A stretch of 64,000 bases of DNA from Profundicola sp964553105. Its GTDB lineage: Bacteria; Bacteroidota; Bacteroidia; Flavobacteriales; Weeksellaceae. The stretch is from positions 1 to 64,000 of the forward strand of contig CAZKJO010000003.1 in the NCBI GenBank assembly GCA_964553105.1, given 5' to 3'. Made by a program: the position numbers and the translations under genes. Positions 58,645 to 64,000 of the stretch are shown piece after piece; position 1 is the stretch's first letter, and each line of letters begins with the position of its first letter. The notes below the pieces were generated by a model. That model was not told where the DNA came from. It did no database searches and saw only the letters and a list, made by a program, of their open reading frames with translations.

Positions 58645-60307
58645 TATTATAAATCAAATTAATGATATAGGTTAAATGTAAGGCTTTAGCACGTGTTGTA
58701 TAAACCTGTGACTTACAAAATTCGGAAAATTCCTCATGAAATGGAAGCTGTAAATCCCAAGCGATGTCTATTGCTTTTTTCATCTCCTTCTTATAGTAAT
58801 CTTGTAAAGCCGTAGATTGCTCAAACCAATACTGCTCTGGAGCCATGTTGAATTTTAATCTAAAATCTTTAGATAAAAGTTTTCGCCAACCAAATCGAAT
58901 ACGCATATACTCTCTTTCATATTTAAATTTCCAATGAGCATTTGGTTTAGAATGAATACTTTCTAATTTGAATTGCGTCCATGATGGATGAAATTTTAAC
59001 ATCCAATCAATATAAATCTTTCGTTTATATTTTAATTCGTAGGGTAGAGACAGAAGGAAATTTAAAACATCTTGATCTATAAAAGGAGCTATGTTATAAG
59101 AAAATTGTTCCAGACCCCAAACGCCAGAAGCAGCCCCACAAAAGGCACGTTCGTATAATTTAAATTCCTCTTCATTGTTATATTTCTCAATGATTTGTGC
59201 ATCAAAATCAAAATGACGAGCCATAATTGTTGCGTTGATTCTGCCATACGATAAATCAGGTGGAGACATTTGAGTAGAACTCAAAAACGCACCCATCACA
59301 CCATCTCCAATATGTCCAGAATGGATAAGGCCGAAGTCTTTATTCCAGAATTTATCGATGCCAAACATCACATGCGCTGGTCCAGAATATAAAGCCGAGC
59401 CTCCAATTTCCTTGTTTATATTTTCGATATCAAATAAATGCTCAAAGGAATCTAAGGCGTAAAAATGATGCTCCAAATTATAGACTTCAGCGATTTCCTC
59501 AGCGATAGTTTGATCTGCATAACCTAATTGACTACAAGTAAATGCCGTTTGTTCTTCAAAGCCTAAATCATGCGCCATCAGTGTAGTGACACGTGAATCT
59601 AAACCACCGCTCAGCGTCGTGAAATGTTGTTTTTGATGGTCTTTGTCTTTTCGATATTGCAGAGAGACTGCTTCTTGAATTAATTCTTCGAAATCACTTA
59701 AAATCTTATCGTAAGATGAATTATTATTCGGCTCGGAAACAAAGGTTTTATAGGATTCGATAGAAATTTCTCCATCTTTAAAATTTAAAATACTGCCAGG
59801 CGCTAGTCTTTTTCCTTGTTCTACCCAAGATTGTGTAGAACCAAGATAGGCATAAGCTAAGAAATTATACGTTGAAAGCGGACTTAAAGTCATTTCTAGC
59901 TGTTGAGACTTCAAAAGTTGAATTAAGTTAATCTCATCATAGGAAAATACAAAGCTGCCACTCTTATGATAATAACTAAAGTTTTTATTTCCAGTCATGT
60001 CATTAAATAAGCTCAATTCACTTGTCTTTTTATTGAGAATAAAACCATGAAAAACGCCTTTCAGAGGCTTTAATTTTTGAGCTAGATTTAAATCTTGTGA
60101 AATAAAGTAATTCACCCAATCTTGTGCATTGTGAGCAAATTCTTTTATGTTTAAAATCACTCCATCCAATCCTATAATAAAATCATCTGTTTCTGTAAAG
60201 ATTTTATCCTCCACAAATTGATCATTTGAATTTCGACCAAAGGAAAATTCCGCGAACGACATTTCAGTTTTATCCAATGCTATATTTCCACCGAAAAATC
60301 CTCTCAT
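58637..60307 (-). CDS. Asparagine-synthase-like protein without Cys2
   Basis: 556 residues. The N-terminal half has the fold of class II glutamine amidotransferases (MRGFFGGN, GVFHGFILNKKTSELSLFND) but the start is Met-Arg, not Met-Cys, so the nucleophile needed to release ammonia from glutamine is missing. The C-terminal synthetase half has the ATP pyrophosphatase loop SGGLDSR at 233-239 and HSGHIGDGVMGAF. It may use free ammonia or another nucleophile and may modify a sugar or peptide instead of making asparagine. It overlaps the GT4 gene by 4 bases. Confidence 0.87.
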   Translation of the reverse strand: MRGFFGGNIALDKTEMSFAEFSFGRNSNDQFVEDKIFTETDDFIIGLDGVILNIKEFAHNAQDWVNYFISQDLNLAQKLKPLKGVFHGFILNKKTSELSLFNDMTGNKNFSYYHKSGSFVFSYDEINLIQLLKSQQLEMTLSPLSTYNFLAYAYLGSTQSWVEQGKRLAPGSILNFKDGEISIESYKTFVSEPNNNSSYDKILSDFEELIQEAVSLQYRKDKDHQKQHFTTLSGGLDSRVTTLMAHDLGFEEQTAFTCSQLGYADQTIAEEIAEVYNLEHHFYALDSFEHLFDIENINKEIGGSALYSGPAHVMFGIDKFWNKDFGLIHSGHIGDGVMGAFLSSTQMSPPDLSYGRINATIMARHFDFDAQIIEKYNNEEEFKLYERAFCGAASGVWGLEQFSYNIAPFIDQDVLNFLLSLPYELKYKRKIYIDWMLKFHPSWTQFKLESIHSKPNAHWKFKYEREYMRIRFGWRKLLSKDFRLKFNMAPEQYWFEQSTALQDYYKKEMKKAIDIAWDLQLPFHEEFSEFCKSQVYTTRAKALHLTYIINLIYNNE

Positions 60308-61434
60308 TTCTTTGAAATTATACTTTGATAAACTTGATCAAATCTTTCTGCAACACGTTTTATTGAAAAGTTATTTACAACATAATCATGCATTTCATGG
60401 GCAGAAGCATAATTTTTCTGTTGAATTAAATCTTCCATTTTGTTCACAAGCTCATCAACATCGTTAGAAGGAATAATTTCTCCAAAGTTTGATGGGAAAA
60501 ACTCGCTGATTCCTCCTACATCGCTGGCAATAACTGGCGTTCCAACTGCAAAAGATTCAATAATAACACAGGGTTGATTTTCCTTAAAACTGAATAAAAT
60601 AAATGCATCTGCTTGTTTCATTTTTTGAGAAACCTCTTGATGAGTTAACGTTCCAAACGTTTTAATGTAATTTTGCAGTTGTTGTTTTTCAATAAATTCC
60701 AAAATTGGTTTTAAATCTCCATTTCCACCTATGTGAAACTCAAATTTATATCCTTTATCAGCTAATATTTTCACTGCATTTAGTTGTCCAGTTATGTTTT
60801 TATGACTGTCCAACAACATAGAGACATGTAGAAAAATCGGAACTTGATTTAAGGAATCCGTTTTTGCTTCAAATAATGTTGTGTCTACGACATTAGGTAT
60901 AACTTCAAAATCTCCTTTTACGCCTTGGTTTTTCATAGCTTCATGAAGTTTTCGGCTAACGGGTAGAATTTTAACGGCATACTTTCCAAGAATTTTGTAG
61001 AAGAAACGTTTAAACCAACTCATTTTTCCGTAGAATTCAGTGGAATGCTCGGTAATTACATATTTTTTTTGATGAAATAGTCGCTGAATTAAAACCCAAA
61101 ATAGGTTGTAATACATCACATTCGCGTGAATTAAATCAATCGCCCCAATCTCCTTTTTTCCAAGTTGATAACTCCTGAATTTTCGAAAGAAATTTATAAT
61201 CGAATATTTAGATTTGGGGAAGAACACAATGACTTCTTGGTAATTTTCGTTTGTTTTATGTTTTTCAATAATGTTTTTATCAATTTCTTTATCACCTTCC
61301 ACATGTAGCACACTTACTTTATGTAAACTACTCACAGCCTTTGCATGGCGCTGAACAAAATCACCATTTAAACCTGATATCCTGTTGGGAAACCAAGTTG
61401 AAACAAATAATATGTGTAGTTTATTCGCACTCAT
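60304..61434 (-). CDS. Glycosyltransferase family 4
   Basis: 376 residues. GT-B fold: N-terminal HILFVSTWFPNRISGLNGDFV and acceptor half, C-terminal donor half with FLHVSMLLDSHKNITG, FHIGGNGDLKPIL and ADAFILFSFKENQPCVIIESF followed by AVGTPVIASDVGGISE, where the EN...E pattern binds the nucleotide sugar. It adds a sugar from a nucleotide donor, most likely in a surface polysaccharide. Overlaps the flippase gene by 14 bases. Confidence 0.93.
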   Translation of the reverse strand: MSANKLHILFVSTWFPNRISGLNGDFVQRHAKAVSSLHKVSVLHVEGDKEIDKNIIEKHKTNENYQEVIVFFPKSKYSIINFFRKFRSYQLGKKEIGAIDLIHANVMYYNLFWVLIQRLFHQKKYVITEHSTEFYGKMSWFKRFFYKILGKYAVKILPVSRKLHEAMKNQGVKGDFEVIPNVVDTTLFEAKTDSLNQVPIFLHVSMLLDSHKNITGQLNAVKILADKGYKFEFHIGGNGDLKPILEFIEKQQLQNYIKTFGTLTHQEVSQKMKQADAFILFSFKENQPCVIIESFAVGTPVIASDVGGISEFFPSNFGEIIPSNDVDELVNKMEDLIQQKNYASAHEMHDYVVNNFSIKRVAERFDQVYQSIISKK

Positions 61435-62674
61435 ATTTTAAATACCAAATAAAGTAAGCTAGGTTTAAAACGCTAGAAATAATGAGTGATATACAAGTGG
61501 CCCAAGTTGCGCCCAATAAGCCATATTTAGGAATAAATAAAAGGTTTAAAACCACAGCAAATACCAAAGTAATGATGCCACTAATGGTATTGAATCTTGC
61601 CTTACCAAATGCTGAAATCATGTTTCCTAAGGGAACTCTGAACAAGATAGAAACACAAACGGCTGCCATCAAGTACATAAAGATTTCAAACGGCTGATAA
61701 TCTTCTCCAATAAAGCTAAAAAGCCATTCGCCTAAGAAATAAGAAACTAACATTCCGGCAACAGAAATGGCAAGAAATAAGTATAAATAATTGATATAAT
61801 AATTCTTAAGAAAATCTCGATTCTTGTAATTACTCGCAATTTTGGTGAAGTCGGTTCGCATGAAAATTACAGGTAAAACCAATACATTTAGCGGAATTAA
61901 TCCGGCGACATTGTATTCGGCAACAGCTTCGTTGTCTATCATATCACGAATTAAGTAAATATCTACAAAGAAGACCATTTGGGATACCACTCCAGAGAAA
62001 CTCGTGAGCATCGCATAAATCCAATAAGACTTTTTAGGAAAATCAAAGTTCCATTTAAGATTAAATTTGGGTGCGCCGTATAGGATGCTATAGATAATAA
62101 AAGTAATAATAGGAGCAATGACCAATGAAATGACGTATCCCACTGCTTTAAATAGATAAGTCAGCGCAAATGCCAAAACAAATAGCGTAATGCTATTCAT
62201 TATATCATATTGGCCGTAGCGTTTATTCTGGAAATCTACGCGCATCTGTGCAGATTGGTGATTATTGAGAAATAAAGCTAAAACTCGTCCGAGTAAAATA
62301 CACAAGAATAGCATCGTTGCCTCTTCGCCTTTAGATAAAAAGCTAAGGAAGGGGACAATTAATAAAATTAAGATGAAAGTATTTACCAGTCCTTGGCTAA
62401 AAGAGTAGTCTATGACTTCTCGGCGTTCCTCGTCGGATTTGGCAATAGATCCATATCGTAATAATCCAGAAGGTGATCCAAAGCCCACAAAAGGAGTGAA
62501 AAAGGCAATCATAGTGATGGAATAAACCACTTGTCCTAAGACTTCTTTCTCAATGTAAATAACGACAAAAACCTTGATTAAAAATAGAGTGAACTTATTA
62601 AATAGCGTCGCCGACATGATCCACGAACCACTGTTTTTATGAAAATCCTTAATGAAGTTTATAATGCCTTGCAT
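61421..62674 (-). CDS. Wzx-type polysaccharide flippase
   Basis: 417 residues from ATG at 62674. About 12-14 membrane helices (SATLFNKFTLFLIKVFVVIY, YAMLTSFSGVVSQMVFFVDIYLI split over helices, WATCISLIISSVLNLAYFIW). The pattern is that of the MATE/MVF-like oligosaccharide flippases (Wzx). It moves lipid-linked glycan units across the inner membrane. A longer frame to 62797 exists, but a -7 box at 62692-62699 lies inside it and supports the shorter start. First gene of the minus-strand cluster. Confidence 0.88.
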   Translation of the reverse strand: MQGIINFIKDFHKNSGSWIMSATLFNKFTLFLIKVFVVIYIEKEVLGQVVYSITMIAFFTPFVGFGSPSGLLRYGSIAKSDEERREVIDYSFSQGLVNTFILILLIVPFLSFLSKGEEATMLFLCILLGRVLALFLNNHQSAQMRVDFQNKRYGQYDIMNSITLFVLAFALTYLFKAVGYVISLVIAPIITFIIYSILYGAPKFNLKWNFDFPKKSYWIYAMLTSFSGVVSQMVFFVDIYLIRDMIDNEAVAEYNVAGLIPLNVLVLPVIFMRTDFTKIASNYKNRDFLKNYYINYLYLFLAISVAGMLVSYFLGEWLFSFIGEDYQPFEIFMYLMAAVCVSILFRVPLGNMISAFGKARFNTISGIITLVFAVVLNLLFIPKYGLLGATWATCISLIISSVLNLAYFIWYLKYECE

Positions 62675-62691
62675 GGAAAAGTTGAATAACG

Positions 62692-62699
62692 CAAATGTA
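62692..62699 (-). promoter_or_regulatory. Promoter -7 box of the glycan cluster
   Basis: TACATTTG on the minus strand, 17 bases before the flippase ATG at 62674. It probably drives flippase, GT4, asparagine-synthase-like and methyltransferase genes, which overlap one another. Confidence 0.5.
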
Positions 62700-62809
62700 G
62701 ATAAAATCGTATCGTTTATGAAACTTCTGTTGAGGGCAAAGATTTGAGATAGATATAACGCTATAAGAAAGATTGAATGCTTATCACATATGCACAAGGA
62801 GGAAAACCT

Positions 62810-62817
62810 TAATTTTG
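62810..62817 (+). promoter_or_regulatory. Promoter -7 box of the HAD nucleotidase gene
   Basis: TAATTTTG fits TAnnTTTG and lies 18 bases before the ATG at 62836. An earlier ATG at 62773 lies before the promoter and is unlikely to be used. Confidence 0.55.
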
Positions 62818-62835
62818 CAACTTCAAAATTTAATT

Positions 62836-63537
62836 ATGGACAAAGCGAGAATAGAACATGTTTTCTTTGATTTAGATAATACTTTGTGGGACCACAGAGG
62901 AAACTCTGAAGTTACCTTAGAGCAAATGTTTAAGGACTATGAAATAACAAAGAAGTATAAAGTGACATTTGAGGAATGGCATGAGGTGTTTTATGAAATC
63001 AACGAAAAGCTTTGGGTGGATTTAAGTGAGGCGAAAATTTCCAAAGATGATTTGAGGGAAAGAAGATTCAAAGATCCTTTTGCTCATTTTGATATTCACG
63101 AAGAAGGTTTGGGATTGGAGTTTGAGGATGAGTATTTAGCTCGAATGGGTAAAATGAAAGGTACAGTAGAAGGTGCGCAAGAAATCCTTGAATATTTAAG
63201 TGATAATTATACCATTCACATTATAACTAATGGATTTATTGAGGTTTCAGAAGCTAAATTAATTAATGCTGATTTATTAAAATACATTACAACACTTACT
63301 TGTGCAGATGAAATTGGCGTAAGAAAACCAGATGCAAGAATCTTTGATTTGGCTAATAACAAAGCAGGTTCAAACAAAGATAAGGCTGTGATTATTGGTG
63401 ATGATTGGGTAGCGGATGTAGTAGGTGGAACCAATTTTGGTTGGCAAGCCATCTATTTAGATTGTTTTGATGAAAAGCCAAGTTTAGAAGGAGTTCCGAT
63501 TATAACTTCCTTAATGGAAATAAAGGAATTACTATAA
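62836..63537 (+). CDS. yjjG: YjjG-family HAD pyrimidine 5'-nucleotidase
   Basis: 233 residues from ATG at 62836. HAD motif I is FFDLDNTLWDH near residues 10-20, motif II Thr in IHIITNGF, motif III Lys in GVRKPDARIF and motif IV in VIIGDDWVADVVGG. Helical cap domain between 20 and 95. YjjG removes phosphate from non-canonical pyrimidine nucleotides and from dUMP/dTMP, cleaning the nucleotide pool. Divergent from the glycan cluster. Confidence 0.9.
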   Translation: MDKARIEHVFFDLDNTLWDHRGNSEVTLEQMFKDYEITKKYKVTFEEWHEVFYEINEKLWVDLSEAKISKDDLRERRFKDPFAHFDIHEEGLGLEFEDEYLARMGKMKGTVEGAQEILEYLSDNYTIHIITNGFIEVSEAKLINADLLKYITTLTCADEIGVRKPDARIFDLANNKAGSNKDKAVIIGDDWVADVVGGTNFGWQAIYLDCFDEKPSLEGVPIITSLMEIKELL

Positions 63538-63546
63538 AAACAAAAA

Positions 63547-63578
63547 CGCCCATTATCCAAAAATAATGGGCGATTTTT
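63547..63578. terminator. Bidirectional terminator
   Basis: Perfect 10-base stem CGCCCATTAT with ATAATGGGCG and a 6-base loop, with an A run before and T run after. It serves the convergent nucleotidase gene and the gene at the right edge. Confidence 0.9.
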
Positions 63579-63595
63579 ATATAAATAGATTAGTT

Positions 63596-64000
63596 TTATC
63601 TAATAACAAAACTAAAGGTTGCTTTTTCTTTCATTTTTGCGGCATCATTCATTAAACCAACTTTCAAGAAATATTTCCCAGCTTTTAATTCTTCATTAAA
63701 TGCACCTTCTCTTGCAGGAATAATAACATTGTCTAATCTATCTACTAAATAGTACAATGCATTAGGGTTGTCACTCTTAAATTCGATTTGAACTTTGCGG
63801 GTTTTGTCAATGTTTAACTCATTAGAAGATTGTTTATCGCCAACAACCATCCCATCAAACTTTAAAGTTTTAACGTTTACAACGTCTTGCCCCAAGGTTC
63901 TTGTATCTTGAACTTGCTCAAAATTAACGTTAGCCTCAGGGTTTTTAAGTTTCTTATCTGCTGGAGCTTTTTGCTCTACCGGCGTAATTTCTGCTCCATA
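63596..64000 (-). CDS. Unknown protein, C-terminal part (cut by window end)
   Basis: The minus-strand frame is open to the last base of the window, so at least 134 C-terminal residues are visible and the true start lies beyond. The visible part begins YGAEITPVEQKAPADKKL, then a beta-rich section (VKTLKFDGMVVGDKQ, RKVQIEFKSDNPNALYYLVD, GKYFLKVGLMNDA) ending ATFSFVIR. This looks like a soluble or secreted beta-sandwich domain. No family is recognised. A TTG at 63895 is not a real start. Confidence 0.6.
   Translation of the reverse strand, partial: YGAEITPVEQKAPADKKLKNPEANVNFEQVQDTRTLGQDVVNVKTLKFDGMVVGDKQSSNELNIDKTRKVQIEFKSDNPNALYYLVDRLDNVIIPAREGAFNEELKAGKYFLKVGLMNDAAKMKEKATFSFVIR

Noticed and set aside
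62773..62835. N-terminal extension of the HAD nucleotidase
   Set aside because: It lies before the -7 box at 62810-62817 and has no similarity to the family start.
1..64000. CRISPR array, insertion sequence, integrase or prophage
   Set aside because: No regular direct repeats with spacers, no transposase or recombinase genes were seen. The 30.8-36.2 kb insert shows no flanking direct repeats that I could find.

Overview
The window is a 64 kb piece of an AT-rich draft genome from a member of the Bacteroidota, most likely of the class Flavobacteriia. The evidence is a fused ccoNO cbb3 oxidase gene, a fused lpxC/fabZ gene, PorX (the response regulator of the type IX secretion system), a class II HMG-CoA reductase for the mevalonate pathway, the -7 promoter element TAnnTTTG in front of many genes, and almost no Shine-Dalgarno sequences. 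Genus and family cannot be decided from this sequence. Three runs of exactly 100 N (1168-1267, 31746-31845, 52647-52746) are scaffold gaps of unknown true size. Each one cuts genes, and two of them create false in-frame fusions of unrelated or incomplete proteins.

Layout. 1-2.3 kb: 3' end of leuS, a small stomatin-like membrane protein, the start of purN, a gap, then a PepSY membrane protein. 2.4-4.9 kb: a TonB-dependent siderophore receptor with operator-like palindromes at its promoter. 5-10.3 kb: a lipoprotein, aat, a two-gene outer-membrane operon (triple-barrel porin-like protein plus OmpA-family protein), and a DUF3127 OB-fold protein. 10.3-15.1 kb: tRNA-Leu(UAG), a GldA-like ATPase joined to glgX, and glnS. 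15.3-21.6 kb: a cbb3 oxidase block ccoS-ccoNO-ccoQ-ccoP-ccoG-ccoH-SafE. 21.7-30.7 kb: sucD, a PorT-type barrel, an HTTM protein, GNAT, HIT, greA, a Rieske-like lipoprotein, umuD, mvaA, ald and tsaE.

30.8-36.2 kb looks like an accessory insert between tsaE/ald and porX: a LytS-type TPR sensor kinase (cut by a gap), its LytTR response regulator, an 805-residue secreted protein whose core reads as a cholesterol-dependent cytolysin (CDC), and a lipocalin-like lipoprotein. This is the most interesting part of the window. The CDC core keeps family hallmarks (YGR, the paired glycines, AYPISY) but lacks the tryptophan-rich undecapeptide, and it carries an N-terminal Ig-like domain and a different C-terminal domain.

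36.3-46.6 kb: porX, an HD phosphohydrolase, the lipid A block lpxD-lpxC/fabZ-lpxA, efp, a structured repeat-like intergenic region, a SulP transporter and a long RluA-type pseudouridine synthase. 46.8-52 kb: an ECF-type sigma factor followed by an unannotated 46-residue small protein, kbp, L-asparaginase, tRNA-Ser(GGA) and an ExbB/ExbD cluster. 52-57.8 kb: a gap-truncated M23 peptidase, a GH3-family protein, pnuC, radC, a polysaccharide-deacetylase-like protein and a FemAB/GNAT-like protein. 57.8-62.7 kb on the minus strand: a surface-glycan type cluster (flippase, GT4 glycosyltransferase, asparagine-synthase-like protein without Cys2, methyltransferase). The window ends with a YjjG-type HAD nucleotidase and a protein cut by the right edge.

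Several genes (aat, ccoS, lpxD, sulP, tsaE, ansA, the M23 gene) have the -7 box only 4-10 bases before the start codon, which suggests leaderless or nearly leaderless transcripts. These boxes were also used to choose between alternative starts.
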